A stretch of 64,000 bases of DNA from Paenibacillus taihuensis (GCF_003386535.1 NZ_QTTN01000004.1:171530-235529); one strand, 5' to 3'. Positions 26,673 to 37,697 are shown, numbered from the stretch's first letter. The notes: generated by a model from the letters alone, not told the origin. A program made the numbers and translations.

Positions 26673-27746
26673 TCAGTCGAAGTAGACAGGCTTCCCGGTT
26701 TCGGCAGAGATATAGACCGCCTCCAGAATCGCCGAGACAACCATCGCCTCTTCGGGCTTCACGAGCGGCTCCGCATCGTTCACGATGCAGTCGATCCACT
26801 GCTTGGCTTCGTACTCGAAGTCCGTCAAATTCTCGCCTCTGAAGCGTTCTCTCGCCTTCGGGTCTACGTCGATGACGTTCAGGAACAGGCTGCCGTCCCG
26901 CTCGCCGTTGATTCGCAGGCCGTTGTTGAAGTCCGCTCCGCCTTTCGTGCCGCACAAATACGACCCTTCCGTCTTGGCGACATTGAGCGCCCAGCTGGTT
27001 TCGATCGAAACGACGGCGTTGTTCTTGAATTTCACATAGCCGAAGGCCGAATCCTCCACTTCGAATTCCTGTGGATCCCAGGATCCCCACTCGTTCGCCG
27101 CGTTCTCCGTATACTTTAATTTGTGGAAGACGCTGCCCACGACGCTTTCCGGCTCGTAATTGTTCATCAGCCAGAGAATCAGATCCAGAGAGTGGGTGCC
27201 GATATCGATCATCGGACCCCCGCCCTGCTTCTCCTTGTCTAGAAACACGCCCCATGTGGGAACGCCTCTGCGTCTGGTCGCGACCGCTTTGGCATAATAG
27301 ATTTCGCCGAGCTCCCCGTTCTCGATCATTTTCTTCAGCAACTGGGACTGCGCCTTGCTCCGGTTCTGGTAGCCGACCGTCAGCTTCTTCCCGGTCCGGA
27401 CATGAGCGTCGTACATGGCTTTCGCATCGGCTCCGGTCTTTGCCATCGGCTTCTCGCACATGACATGCTTCCCGGCCTCCAATGCCGCGATCGAAATCTC
27501 GGCATGCGAGATATTCGGCGTCAGAACATGAATGACTTCGATGTCTTCCATGGATAGCAGCTGTTTGTAATCCGTGAATATCCGGGCGCCGGGAGAGCCG
27601 TATTTCTCGGCGGCTTCCCGCGCGCGTTCCTCGATCAGATCGCAGAATGCAACCATCTCTGCCTGTTCCACTTTGGACAGACTCGGCATATGCTTGCCGT
27701 TCGCGATCATGCCGCATCCGATGATTCCGATCTTGACTGTCCGCAT
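26673..27746 (-). CDS. Gfo/Idh/MocA-family oxidoreductase (second of pair)
   Basis: 357 residues. The N-terminal Rossmann motif is GIIGCGMIANGKHMP, followed by the family's catalytic EKPMAKT (Lys) and the C-terminal GGGPMIDIGTHSLDLILWL with active-site His. Such enzymes oxidise or reduce sugars, inositols and amino-sugars with NAD(P). GGAGG lies 9 bases before ATG 27746; the upstream gene stops 2 bases before, so they are one operon. Substrate unknown. Confidence 0.93.
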   Translation of the reverse strand: MRTVKIGIIGCGMIANGKHMPSLSKVEQAEMVAFCDLIEERAREAAEKYGSPGARIFTDYKQLLSMEDIEVIHVLTPNISHAEISIAALEAGKHVMCEKPMAKTGADAKAMYDAHVRTGKKLTVGYQNRSKAQSQLLKKMIENGELGEIYYAKAVATRRRGVPTWGVFLDKEKQGGGPMIDIGTHSLDLILWLMNNYEPESVVGSVFHKLKYTENAANEWGSWDPQEFEVEDSAFGYVKFKNNAVVSIETSWALNVAKTEGSYLCGTKGGADFNNGLRINGERDGSLFLNVIDVDPKARERFRGENLTDFEYEAKQWIDCIVNDAEPLVKPEEAMVVSAILEAVYISAETGKPVYFD

Positions 27747-27748
27747 GC

Positions 27749-28747
27749 TTACATCCCTCCCGATTGCTTGAACTCGACCGTTCTTCGCTCGCGATGCGCA
27801 ATATAAGCCGTTTCCAGCAGCTCCGTCAGCTTCGTGCCGTCCTCAAGCCCGAAGGGCATCGGCCTATCGTTCAGGACACCGTTCACCCATTGAGTCAACG
27901 GCAGCGGCTGCGCTTCGGGTAACCGGTAGGGAGCAATCCAACCCTGCAGCTGAGAGTCGCCATGCTTGGATGCCACTTGCACGCTGTCTCCGGAGACGAT
28001 GAGCGTTCCTTCCGTTCCGTACAGCTCGAAAGCCGGCGGCGTCCTGTAAGTGACGAGACTGGTTTCCAGCAGCGCGACGGCATTGTTCGCGAACTCGATC
28101 GAGCATTGCGCGTTGTCTTCGACTGCCCTGCCCGTGAAATGGTTGAACATGGACGTGATCCGCTTTGGCTGGCCGAGCAGCCAGCTGGCAAGGTACATCG
28201 GGTGACAGCCGAGATCCATCATGGCGCCTCCGCCCGCCAGTTTCTCGTCGTACCAGTAGTCGGGCAGCCAATTACGAAGCGCGCCGTCATGGCCGTTCCG
28301 AATGCGCAGCAGCGTGATCGCGCCGAGTTGGCCTTCGTCCAGCAGCTTCTTGGCGAACAGATGATGCGGTCTTGTCCGGGCGGGGAACGAAATACAGAAC
28401 TTGACGCCCGCCTGCCGGACGGCTGCCGAAATAAGGTCGCATTCCGCAACGGTAAGCGCCATCGCTTTCTCGGTGAAAATATGCTTGCCCGCGTTCGCGG
28501 CGGCGATCATTACTTCGGCGTGCATGCTAGTCGGGGCGTCGACGACTACGGCGTCCACGTCTTCCCGGCGCAACAGTGCTTCAAGGTCGGCTTCGAACCC
28601 GGCTCCAAGCTCCGCCGCCCAGGCGCTTCCCCGTTCTTTGTTTTCATCCCAAACGGCCGTAATGTTAACGTTTCCAAGCGATTGCAGGTGTTTGGCGTAC
28701 CCGTCGGCATGAACATGCCACTTGCTGAGCATGGCAACATTTAGCAT
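27749..28747 (-). CDS. Gfo/Idh/MocA-family oxidoreductase (first of pair)
   Basis: 332 residues. The N-terminus MLNVAMLSKWHVHADGY departs from the usual GxGxxG, as in a subset of the family that keeps the fold. EKAMALT carries the catalytic Lys and GGGAMMDLGCHPMYLASWLLG the active-site His. GGAGG precedes ATG 28747. It heads a two-gene unit with a second oxidoreductase of the same family; paired members often catalyse successive oxidation and reduction of a sugar. The loss of the glycine-rich loop may change cofactor use. Confidence 0.9.
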   Translation of the reverse strand: MLNVAMLSKWHVHADGYAKHLQSLGNVNITAVWDENKERGSAWAAELGAGFEADLEALLRREDVDAVVVDAPTSMHAEVMIAAANAGKHIFTEKAMALTVAECDLISAAVRQAGVKFCISFPARTRPHHLFAKKLLDEGQLGAITLLRIRNGHDGALRNWLPDYWYDEKLAGGGAMMDLGCHPMYLASWLLGQPKRITSMFNHFTGRAVEDNAQCSIEFANNAVALLETSLVTYRTPPAFELYGTEGTLIVSGDSVQVASKHGDSQLQGWIAPYRLPEAQPLPLTQWVNGVLNDRPMPFGLEDGTKLTELLETAYIAHRERRTVEFKQSGGM

Positions 28748-29146
28748 TCGAGAATCCCTCCAAGTCCGTGTTAGAAAACGGCGGCTCGCTGCTTATTCGA
28801 ATTTAGGTGCATGCGTCTGGCGTTGGTTGGTCAGCGGAGCAGTCATACAGTGGAAGTGGTTAATTAATTGTGAAGTTAGATCAGTGAGGGCAAACAGATC
28901 GTTTGCGTAGTCAATCAGCGGCAAAGCGGAATGTATACGTTGTGGAAGAGCAGGATCACCTCCAACGCGCCTCGTTCAAGCAGAATATATCATATCTATA
29001 AAATATGAAACAATAATACATAAGGACAGAATAACCATGAGATCGCGACGCAACTTAGAAACTCCCCTACAAGTGGCGATTTATTCATGAAATCTGTCCA
29101 CTAGTAGGGGAGCCTGTCAGGATTGGCAGCCTGAATACAACTTTTG
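28748..29146. other. Intergenic region, 399 bases
   Basis: No gene seen. It holds the leader of the oxidoreductase pair and, at 29062-29112, an inverted repeat that probably ends thiC transcription. Confidence 0.5.
29062..29112 (-). terminator. Inverted repeat after thiC, possible terminator
   Basis: Arms CTCCCCTAC-A-AGTGG and CCACT-A-GTAGGGGAG (15 bp, one mismatch) with a 21-base loop; only a weak T run on the minus strand. Could instead bind a protein. Confidence 0.45.
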
Positions 29147-30922
<1,776 letters not shown>

Positions 30923-30978
30923 TTAATTGCCTCCTTAGGATATCAATGTGAGCAAGCGGAGACGCCTCTTAAACATAT

Positions 30979-31011
30979 AAAAAAGACCGCAACGAAAAGA
31001 AGCGGTCTTTG
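30979..31011 (-). terminator. thiC: Riboswitch-controlled terminator before thiC
   Basis: AAAGACCGC / GCGGTCTTT stem with a run of T, between the TPP aptamer and the thiC ribosome site. It should form when TPP is bound. Confidence 0.88.
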
Positions 31012-31017
31012 TATACA

Positions 31018-31125
31018 CAAAGGCTTGAACGTTTCCTCCGCTGGCATTACCCAGATCAGGTTTTACGGTCGACAGCATCATCGGCTATCCTCTCAGCCTG
31101 GCTAAACCAAGCTCCCGTGTATTCG
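31018..31125 (-). ncRNA. TPP riboswitch (THI element)
   Basis: On the minus strand it carries the conserved THI blocks: GGGAGC, GGCTGAGAGGAT, ACCTGATCTGGGTAATGCCAGCGGAGG. It senses thiamine pyrophosphate and controls thiC through the following terminator. Confidence 0.96.
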
Positions 31126-31138
31126 ATTGGTCTACTAC

Positions 31139-31167
31139 ATCTTATATACGTTGGAAAAATAAGTCAA
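31139..31167 (-). promoter_or_regulatory. Promoter of thiC riboswitch transcript
   Basis: Minus-strand TTGACT, 17 bases, TAAGAT, placed just upstream of the TPP aptamer. Confidence 0.75.
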
Positions 31168-31185
31168 CCCCTGCTTGCCAACAAG

Positions 31186-31584
31186 TTATATATGCACAAC
31201 GATCGTTCCGGATTCCACCGTGACAGGATACGTCTCCACTCCCGGGGCATCCTCCACTTCAACCGTCACATCATAGGTCTTGACCAGACATTTGTGCGGA
31301 TCGAAGATCGATTTGCCGGTGGTGATGTCAAATTCCCAGCCATGCCATGGGCAGCGTACGATCTCGCCCTCCCGGCCGTATACATATTCCCCCGGCGCAG
31401 ATGGAAGCGTCATACCCGTTACGGTACCGACGCAAAGCGGCGCTCCTTGATGCGGGCAGCTGTTTTTCAGGGCGTAGTATAAACCGTTCACGTTAAATAT
31501 TCCGATCGGGCGTCCTTCCACGACCAGCATCCTTCTCGTTCCCGCAGGGAATTCGGCGACCGGTCCGATGACATGCCTCCCCAT
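31186..31584 (-). CDS. Rieske 2Fe-2S ferredoxin-like protein
   Basis: 132 residues. Rieske ligands are CPHQG (Cys-x-His) and CPWHGWEFD (Cys-x2-His), enough for one 2Fe-2S cluster; there is no catalytic oxygenase domain. It would act as an electron carrier or as a small subunit for an oxygenase. GAGGAGG lies 8-9 bases before ATG 31584. It follows the amidohydrolase by 17 bases, so it is in the same unit. No terminal oxygenase or reductase is nearby, so its partner is elsewhere or lost. Confidence 0.92.
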   Translation of the reverse strand: MGRHVIGPVAEFPAGTRRMLVVEGRPIGIFNVNGLYYALKNSCPHQGAPLCVGTVTGMTLPSAPGEYVYGREGEIVRCPWHGWEFDITTGKSIFDPHKCLVKTYDVTVEVEDAPGVETYPVTVESGTIVVHI

Positions 31585-31601
31585 AATGGTTGCCTCCTCT
31601 G

Positions 31602-32681
31602 CTAAAGCTTATATAACTCTTTCGCATTATCGAAGAAGATCCGGCGGTGCAGCGACTCCGGCAGTTTCGGGAAAGCGCGTGTCGGGGAATCGAAATCCCA
31701 GTGCGGATAATCGCTCGAGAACATCAGAATATACTCGGCGTCCATCATTTCGAACATTCGCAGCAAGTAGGCGTCGTTGTCCGGTCTTTCCAATGGCTGC
31801 GAAGTAATCCGCACATGATCGCGCAAGTATTCGCTAGGTCTGCGTTTCAACCAAGGGACTTCATATCGGAGCGCTTTATATTCCGCGTCAAGCCGCCACA
31901 TCAACGGAGCCAGCCACGCGACTCCGCCTTCGACAAGGACAATCTTAAAGTCCGGAAACCGCTCGAAAACGCCTTCCGTCAAAAAACTGACGAGATGCGC
32001 TTGGAAACCGAGAGACAAACAAGTGTGCCATTCGATGTAGTGGGTCGGAAACCCCGGGGTCGGCTGCACGTTAATTCCCATCCCGTCAGTACCGGGGTGA
32101 ATGGCGAAGGGCAGTCCGAATTTCTCGCAAGCTTCATAGATGGGATAGAACTGGCGCTGTCCGAATGGAGCGCGAGATCCGGAATCCGTCATGACCTGGA
32201 CAAAATGCGGATGCCCAGCCCACCGCTCGATTTCGCGCGCAGCGGCCACAGGATCTTGGGTATTCACCGTGATGGAGCCTTTGAATACGCCATCCGGATT
32301 ATATTTGCTAAGCCACGTATCCGCGAGCCAATCGTTGTAAGCCGCCGCGATTGCGTTTCCGAAATCGGGATCAGGCTGCAGGTTGCAGAATGCGCGCGGC
32401 ATCAGAATCGCATACGCATACCCGTACTCGTCGATGAGCTGCTTACGCAGAAGCTCCGGATCGGAGCCAGATGGACCGCCCTGCGGAGGTCTCGCGTCCA
32501 AGCGGTCTCCATGCACCGGATTTCCGTAAAAGCCGCGACCGCCTCCGTTATAACGCTCCCTCCACGGCTGGCTCATATAGGAACGGAGTTCCTCCGTGTT
32601 TCTAGGGTAAGGGTGCACATCGCAATCGATGATTACCGTACGCGTTGTCCTTTGTTCAATCGTCTTTTCCTGCTGCTCCAT
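31602..32681 (-). CDS. Amidohydrolase-2 family metal-dependent hydrolase/decarboxylase
   Basis: About 359 residues. A metal site opens with IDCDVHP; AIHPG and SSDYPHWD (metal Asp) follow, typical of the ACMSD/amidohydrolase-2 TIM barrel that hydrolyses or decarboxylates aromatic or heterocyclic acids. ATG 32681 is taken because GGAGG precedes it; the ATG at 32699 lacks a ribosome site. With the Rieske protein downstream it suggests degradation of an aromatic compound (inference). Confidence 0.88.
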   Translation of the reverse strand: MEQQEKTIEQRTTRTVIIDCDVHPYPRNTEELRSYMSQPWRERYNGGGRGFYGNPVHGDRLDARPPQGGPSGSDPELLRKQLIDEYGYAYAILMPRAFCNLQPDPDFGNAIAAAYNDWLADTWLSKYNPDGVFKGSITVNTQDPVAAAREIERWAGHPHFVQVMTDSGSRAPFGQRQFYPIYEACEKFGLPFAIHPGTDGMGINVQPTPGFPTHYIEWHTCLSLGFQAHLVSFLTEGVFERFPDFKIVLVEGGVAWLAPLMWRLDAEYKALRYEVPWLKRRPSEYLRDHVRITSQPLERPDNDAYLLRMFEMMDAEYILMFSSDYPHWDFDSPTRAFPKLPESLHRRIFFDNAKELYKL

Positions 32682-32723
32682 CCTTCCGTTCGCCTCCATT
32701 ACTTTGATCTCGTAATAAATCGG

Positions 32724-32954
32724 TTACGGCACAACATAAGCGTTTTCTGTTGTATTCGCGGTGGAGGTAGACACTCCTGCCAGCAGGCGAAAAAGAACGC
32801 TTGCATTCGGCAAACTCATCCCTGTAATCTGGCCAAGACCTCCCGCATTGGAGATGGCCGCTGCAAGATCGGCATACCCCAAGTAGGCAAGGCCGCCTTG
32901 AATAATGGGATATTGGATTCCAAGCAGTTCAGTCAAGCGCGTGCTCCACTTCAT
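32724..32954 (-). pseudogene. Nitronate monooxygenase (2-nitropropane dioxygenase), N-terminal remnant
   Basis: A good ribosome site precedes ATG 32954. The first 48 or so residues are the standard N-terminus of the FMN enzyme (TELLGIQYPIIQGGLAYLGYADLAAAISNAGGLG), then the text loses family character and stops at 77 residues instead of about 320-360. The FMN-binding barrel is missing, so it cannot be active. It sits between the SDR and amidohydrolase genes and shows that the block has suffered a deletion. Confidence 0.85.
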
Positions 32955-33071
32955 ACGCCCCCCTGCCTTCTTTTCCAAGAGTTGAAAAATGTCGCAGGAT
33001 CGTTCTCCGACCAAACTCTTGAGGGCTTCTTCCACCGCGTCGCCATGGAACCATTAAGAGGTTGACATATA

Positions 33072-33099
33072 AAAGAGCCGCAAAGATATGCGGCTCTTT
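33072..33099 (-). terminator. Terminator after SDR gene
   Basis: AAAGAGCCGC / GCGGCTCTTT perfect 10-bp stem with T run on the minus strand, closing the amine-catabolism operon. Confidence 0.88.
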
Positions 33100-33136
33100 G
33101 AGAAATACCATATCTGAATCTCCTGCTAATGCCTCA

Positions 33137-33907
33137 TTAAAAATAATTGCACGTAATCCCGCCGTCAATATTCAAGATCGCGCCGTTCGTCCAATCGGAT
33201 TCATCCGATGCGAGGTAGATCGCGCTGTTCACGATATCCTCCGGCCGGCCGAACCGTCCGCTCGGCTGTCGGTTCAGTCGAAGCCGCTTCGCCTCTTCAT
33301 CCTTGAGCAGCCATTCCGTAAGCAGCGGCGTCTCAATCGGGCCGGGACAGATGGCGTTGCTGCGCACGCCGTACGGGCGGAATTGAATCGCGAGCGATCT
33401 CGTGAGCGACACGATCGCTCCTTTGGATGCGGTATAGGCATCCTGCGGCACCGAGCATCCCATGAATGCGACGAACGACGCGATATTGATGATCGAGCCG
33501 CTTCCTCGCTGGACCATATGCGGGATGACGTGCTTGCACATGAGAAAAGTCCCTTTCACGTTCACAGCCATCACCCGGTCCCATACCTCGACCGTCGTAT
33601 CGATGACGGAGCCATCCTCTGCCGGCATGATGCCAGCATTGTTGTAAAGCACGTCGACATGACCGAACCGTTCCACGGCTTGGCTGACCGCCGTCTCCAC
33701 ACTTTGCTCATCCGCGACGTTGCACCGGAAGAAAGCCGCCTCTCCGCCTTGCTCCGAAATATCGCTCACCGCTGCCTGTCCCGATTGTTCGTTTACCTCG
33801 AACAAGGCGACCTTCGCGCCTTCCCGGGCAAACATGCGAGCCGCCGTCAGCCCCATCCCGCTGCCTGCGCCGGTTATTATACATACTCGATCCTGCAAGC
33901 GTCCCAT
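33137..33907 (-). CDS. Short-chain dehydrogenase/reductase
   Basis: 256 residues. TGAGSGMG (NAD binding), NNAG, catalytic Ser in INIASFVAF and Tyr-x3-Lys in YTASKGA, and the PGPIETPL region: a classical SDR. ATG 33907 is used, with GAGAGGAG about 9 bases upstream; the longer frame would overlap the glutamine-synthetase gene. The gap to that gene is 19 bases, so same operon. Substrate unknown. Confidence 0.93.
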   Translation of the reverse strand: MGRLQDRVCIITGAGSGMGLTAARMFAREGAKVALFEVNEQSGQAAVSDISEQGGEAAFFRCNVADEQSVETAVSQAVERFGHVDVLYNNAGIMPAEDGSVIDTTVEVWDRVMAVNVKGTFLMCKHVIPHMVQRGSGSIINIASFVAFMGCSVPQDAYTASKGAIVSLTRSLAIQFRPYGVRSNAICPGPIETPLLTEWLLKDEEAKRLRLNRQPSGRFGRPEDIVNSAIYLASDESDWTNGAILNIDGGITCNYF

Positions 33908-33926
33908 CGAAGCAATCTCCTCTCCA

Positions 33927-35369
33927 TCACCCTTGTTCAAAATACCGCATCCGTTCCCAGTCGGTGACGAATGCATCATAGGCTTGCTGTTCCACGCGGG
34001 CCATATTGTAATAATGGTCCGTCACTACATCGCCGAACGCCGAACGCACGAGCGGGCTTGCTTTCCATACCGCCATCGCTTCATTCAGCGATGCCGGAAC
34101 ACGGGGAAGCCCCTCGGCCGCATAAGCGTTTCCTTTCCACTCCGGCGGCGGTTCGATCCGATTCTCGATGCCATGCAAACCTGCTGCGATCATGGCTGCA
34201 TAGGCGAGATACGGATTCATATCCGCACCGGGAATACGGCTTTCGATCCGCAGACTTTGCCGTTCGCCGACAATGCGCAGTCCGCTCGTCCGGTTATCTC
34301 GGCTCCAGACGATGCTCACCGGAGCCCAGCTCTCAGGCGCGAACCGTTTGTAGGAGTTGACTGTCGGGGCGAAGAACAGCGAGAAGTCACGGGTGCTGGC
34401 CAATATTCCGCCGAGAAAATAACGCATCTTCTCCGACATCCCGTACGGCTGCTGGTCTGGATCGTCGAACAGATTGCGTTCCCCTTTCTCATCCCAGACG
34501 CTGATATGGATATGGCCGCTCGATCCAGTCCAGCCGTGATGAGGCTTCGCCATAAACGTAACGGAGCAGTTCTGCTGCATGCATATCTCCTTGATGCCAT
34601 GCTTCAGGATGACGTGCCGATCAGCCGAGGTCAGCGCATCCGCAAAACGCATGTTAATCTCATGCTGCCCGATGGCCGCTTCGCCTTTCGTCGACTCAAT
34701 GGGAATGCCCGCCGCATTCATGCTGCTGCGAATGAGCCGGTACAGCGGTTCGTTCCGAGTACCCTGCAGCAAGTTATAATCCTCGTTGTAATGCCCTGCG
34801 ACGTTCATCTTCGTGGTGCGATAGCCATCTGTATGGAGCTGCTCGTATGTATCCCGGAATAGAAAAAACTCTAGCTCGCTCGCTGTCACGATGCGGAAGG
34901 AGAGCTGTTCCGCCCGCCGAAGCTGCTGTTGTAAAATCTCCCTCGGAGACACGGCGATTCTGCTGCCTGTATGCTCTTCCTCGACATCGCAGAGCACGAG
35001 CGCCGTTCTCTCCTGCCACGGAATGACGCGCAGTGTACTCCAATCCGGCTTAGCCAGCCAGTCGCCATAGCCGCTTTCCCAGTTCATCAGCGAATAACCG
35101 CTAGGTGTATTCATCTCCATATCGGTACCGAGCAAATAGACGCAGAAATGGGTTCCTTTCGTCAACCCGCTGCGCAGACAATAATCACTGGTCAGCCGTT
35201 TTCCCATCAACCGGCCCTGCATATCGCAAAAGGCGAGAATCAGCGTGTCGATCTCGCCGGCTTTCATCGCTTCTTCGAGCTCCGCTGTGGATATTAGTCC
35301 ACTTGACCAGGAACTGGAACTGGACTCAGAGCTGGACTCGGGCTCGTTCCTCTTCCGATTGTCATCCAT
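33927..35369 (-). CDS. Glutamine synthetase-family ligase (gamma-glutamyl-amine type)
   Basis: 480 residues. It has the GS catalytic fold with the GEAAIGQHEINMRF, MAKPHHGWTGSSGHIHIS (ATP/metal) and RIVGERQSLRIESRIPGADMNPYLAYAAMIAAG motifs. It diverges from housekeeping GlnA and fits the PuuA/GlnT-like branch that joins glutamate to amines. The N-terminus has a strange Ser/Glu run (about residues 9-24, SSSESSSSSWSS). GGAGG precedes ATG 35369. With the aldehyde dehydrogenase and gamma-glutamyl hydrolase around it, a Puu-type route for polyamine or another amine is likely. Confidence 0.9.
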   Translation of the reverse strand: MDDNRKRNEPESSSESSSSSWSSGLISTAELEEAMKAGEIDTLILAFCDMQGRLMGKRLTSDYCLRSGLTKGTHFCVYLLGTDMEMNTPSGYSLMNWESGYGDWLAKPDWSTLRVIPWQERTALVLCDVEEEHTGSRIAVSPREILQQQLRRAEQLSFRIVTASELEFFLFRDTYEQLHTDGYRTTKMNVAGHYNEDYNLLQGTRNEPLYRLIRSSMNAAGIPIESTKGEAAIGQHEINMRFADALTSADRHVILKHGIKEICMQQNCSVTFMAKPHHGWTGSSGHIHISVWDEKGERNLFDDPDQQPYGMSEKMRYFLGGILASTRDFSLFFAPTVNSYKRFAPESWAPVSIVWSRDNRTSGLRIVGERQSLRIESRIPGADMNPYLAYAAMIAAGLHGIENRIEPPPEWKGNAYAAEGLPRVPASLNEAMAVWKASPLVRSAFGDVVTDHYYNMARVEQQAYDAFVTDWERMRYFEQG

Positions 35370-35372
35370 CGT

Positions 35373-36878
35373 TCATCCTCCCTTCTCCTCCAGGTTCAGA
35401 TTGATATATTTCAACTCCAGAAAATCGTCCAGCCCGTGATGTCCGCCTTCCCGTCCTGTACCGCTCTCCTTGATGCCGCCGAACGGCGCTTGAGGGACGC
35501 TGAGCGAGGTTCCATTCACGGCGATCATGCCGAACTCGAGCTGCTCGCACATCCGGTACACACGGCTCACCTCGCGGGTGAACACATACGCCGCCAGTCC
35601 GTAGGGCGTCGCATTGCAGCGGGCGATGACCCCGTCTTCCGAAGCGAAAGACACAATCGGCGCCACCGGTCCGAAAATTTCCTCCTTCATCACGTCCATC
35701 TCTTCATTCACGTCCGTCAGTACAGTCGGTGCATAGAAATGACCATGCGCATATTTCTCTTCCGTCAGGCGGTACCCGCCGGTCAGAATGGACGCCCCCT
35801 TCGCCTCAGCGTCTGCCACGAGCCGATCAACCCGAAGCAGCGCTTCCCCGTCAATCAATGGTCCGATGTCGACGTTCGGCTCATCGCCAGGGCCGACGCG
35901 AAGCATGCTGGCTAGCGAGGAGATCCGCTCAATTAGCTCTTTATGAATCGCCTCATGGGCATATATCACATTGATGCCGTTGCACACTTGCCCGCAATTT
36001 TCAAACTTGTTGCCTACGATCGACTTCGCTGCCAGCTCAACGTCTGCATCGGGGAAAACGATGACCGGCGCGATGCCGCCAAGCTCCAGCGACAGCCGTT
36101 TCAGCCCTCCCGCCGCCCGCATCATAATTGATTTCCCCACTTCAGTCGAACCTGTGAAGGAGATTTTGCGGACACGGGAATCTGATAAGAATACGTCGCT
36201 GATCGCTGCGGCGCTTCCGGTCACCAGATTCGCGACGCCGCTCGGAATGCCGGTATCCATCAGCAGCTGTAATAAGGCGACGGCAATAAGCGGCGTCTGG
36301 CTCGCCGGCTTGACCACGATCGTGCAGCCGGCTGCCAACGCAGGGGCAGCTTTGCGGATGATCATCGCTGCGGGGAAATTCCATGGTGTAATCATGCCGA
36401 CGACGCCGACAGGCTGGCGCCAAACCATAATGCGCTGATTAGGACGGGAGCCGGGTATCGTCTCGCCGTAGCTACGTTTGCCTTCCTCGGCATACCAGCG
36501 GATAAACTGCGCCGATCCTTCCAGCTCTCCCGCCGCTTCCTCGACTGGTTTCCCCTGTTCCCGCGAGATTAAGCGCGCGAGGTCATCGCGCTCCCGCTCA
36601 ATCCGATCCGCCCACTGGTTTAGATATGAGGCCCTCTGCACAGCAGTCAGCCGACCCCAGCCGGGCAGCGCAAGCGACGCAGCTTCGACGGCTCGAGCCG
36701 CAGCCTCGCCGTTTCCTCTCGGCACTCTGCCGACCGCCTCGCCTGTCGCGGGATTGTAGACAATCAAGCTGTCCCGTGCCTCTGTCACTTTCTCCCCGTT
36801 AATCCATTGGCAGTTCCATCTGTCCATATCCAGATCCAGTTCCTGGCTCGGATCCATCTCCTCGTTCCCACTGTTCAC
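35373..36878 (-). CDS. NAD(P)-dependent aldehyde dehydrogenase
   Basis: 501 residues. PWNFPAAM (cofactor), SFTGSTEVGK, ELGG (general-base Glu) and catalytic Cys in FENCGQVCNG are all intact; the succinate-semialdehyde/betaine-aldehyde dehydrogenase group. GTG 36878 has AAGGAG 8 bases upstream, so its start lies 80 bases inside the 3' end of the gamma-glutamyl hydrolase gene, an unusually long overlap. It would oxidise the gamma-glutamyl aldehyde made in amine breakdown. The stop is 3 bases before the GS-like gene. Confidence 0.93.
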   Translation of the reverse strand: MNSGNEEMDPSQELDLDMDRWNCQWINGEKVTEARDSLIVYNPATGEAVGRVPRGNGEAAARAVEAASLALPGWGRLTAVQRASYLNQWADRIERERDDLARLISREQGKPVEEAAGELEGSAQFIRWYAEEGKRSYGETIPGSRPNQRIMVWRQPVGVVGMITPWNFPAAMIIRKAAPALAAGCTIVVKPASQTPLIAVALLQLLMDTGIPSGVANLVTGSAAAISDVFLSDSRVRKISFTGSTEVGKSIMMRAAGGLKRLSLELGGIAPVIVFPDADVELAAKSIVGNKFENCGQVCNGINVIYAHEAIHKELIERISSLASMLRVGPGDEPNVDIGPLIDGEALLRVDRLVADAEAKGASILTGGYRLTEEKYAHGHFYAPTVLTDVNEEMDVMKEEIFGPVAPIVSFASEDGVIARCNATPYGLAAYVFTREVSRVYRMCEQLEFGMIAVNGTSLSVPQAPFGGIKESGTGREGGHHGLDDFLELKYINLNLEEKGG

Positions 36879-37635
36879 GGCTACCGCTCCTTCCGTTGAT
36901 TTGATCGATCAGCCAGCGGAACGGGACTAGACCTTCGTCATCGTGAACGGCCATCATCTCAGGGTGCCATTGCACAGCGAGCACGTTCGGGTGACTGGGA
37001 TGAACGATCGCTTCGATAATACCATCCTCAGCGACTGCAGCCGCAACAAGTCCATTCCCGAGTCCTCGAACCGCTTGATGGTGATAACTGTTTACCCTGA
37101 TTTCTTCCGTTCCGTATAGCCGCCGAATCCCCGTCTCAAGCAGCCTCACCCGGTGCACCTTGTACCAGCGAGGCGCTCGGGAGAACTGATGGGCGAGCAC
37201 ATCTACCGTGTGATCCGCTACGTCCACATACAGCGTTCCGCCGAAACTCACATTGAGGAGCTGCATCCCTCTGCAGATGGCCAGGATTGGCTTCTTCTGC
37301 CGAAGCGCCTCTTCTATCAATCGCAGTTCGAACCGATCCCGCTCGGGCGCAAGGATTCCGCAGCGCAGATCGGGATTCGCCCCGTACAGCTGCGGATCGA
37401 CATCCTCCCCGCCAGCCAGAATGAGGCCGTCCAACGCTTCGACAATTCGCTCGCAAGCTGAAGGGTCGCAAGCCGGTATGCCAATCGGCGCCGCGCCGAC
37501 CTTCTGCACGGCATGCATATAATCGTGCCCGATCACGCCAAACCCTTGTCCGGGCATGCCTCGGAATGTCCCGCCTATTCCCTCCGCGCCGGAGACATGA
37601 TAGCCCGTAATGCCGATAAGCGGCATCGTTCTCAT
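36799..37635 (-). CDS. Gamma-glutamyl hydrolase (PuuD-like class I glutamine amidotransferase, C26)
   Basis: 278 residues. The catalytic triad is Cys in LAICRGMQLLNV and His/Glu in AVQWHPE; DGLILAGGEDVDP is the oxyanion-strand region. The family cuts gamma-glutamyl-GABA and related amides. The last 30 or so residues (GRSGSREQWERGDGS...) form a Gly/Ser-rich tail not seen in the core fold, and they are encoded over the start of the aldehyde dehydrogenase. GGAGGGAG precedes ATG 37635. First gene of the operon; a TGGTC/GACCA palindrome lies upstream. Confidence 0.92.
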   Translation of the reverse strand: MRTMPLIGITGYHVSGAEGIGGTFRGMPGQGFGVIGHDYMHAVQKVGAAPIGIPACDPSACERIVEALDGLILAGGEDVDPQLYGANPDLRCGILAPERDRFELRLIEEALRQKKPILAICRGMQLLNVSFGGTLYVDVADHTVDVLAHQFSRAPRWYKVHRVRLLETGIRRLYGTEEIRVNSYHHQAVRGLGNGLVAAAVAEDGIIEAIVHPSHPNVLAVQWHPEMMAVHDDEGLVPFRWLIDQINGRSGSREQWERGDGSEPGTGSGYGQMELPMD

Positions 37636-37697
37636 CCGATCTCCCTCCTTCTCGCTTCATTTTATTCCGAGTCTTTGGGACAAATGACCTGTCTACC

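Noticed and set aside
26428..27801. Long 457-codon minus-strand frame over the Gfo/Idh/MocA gene
   Set aside because: Its Arg/Ser/Gly-rich text is the out-of-frame shadow of the oxidoreductase at 26673-27746. Its tail (GGIFVGFGLLAKLSILHCKP...) looks membrane-like but has no start or ribosome site.
31647..33065. 472-codon plus-strand frame opposite the amidohydrolase
   Set aside because: Low-quality Arg/His/Pro-rich text and no ribosome site; the opposite strand has an enzyme with intact metal motifs.
33720..34862. 380-codon plus-strand frame opposite the glutamine-synthetase-like gene
   Set aside because: Antisense shadow rich in His, Arg and Cys.
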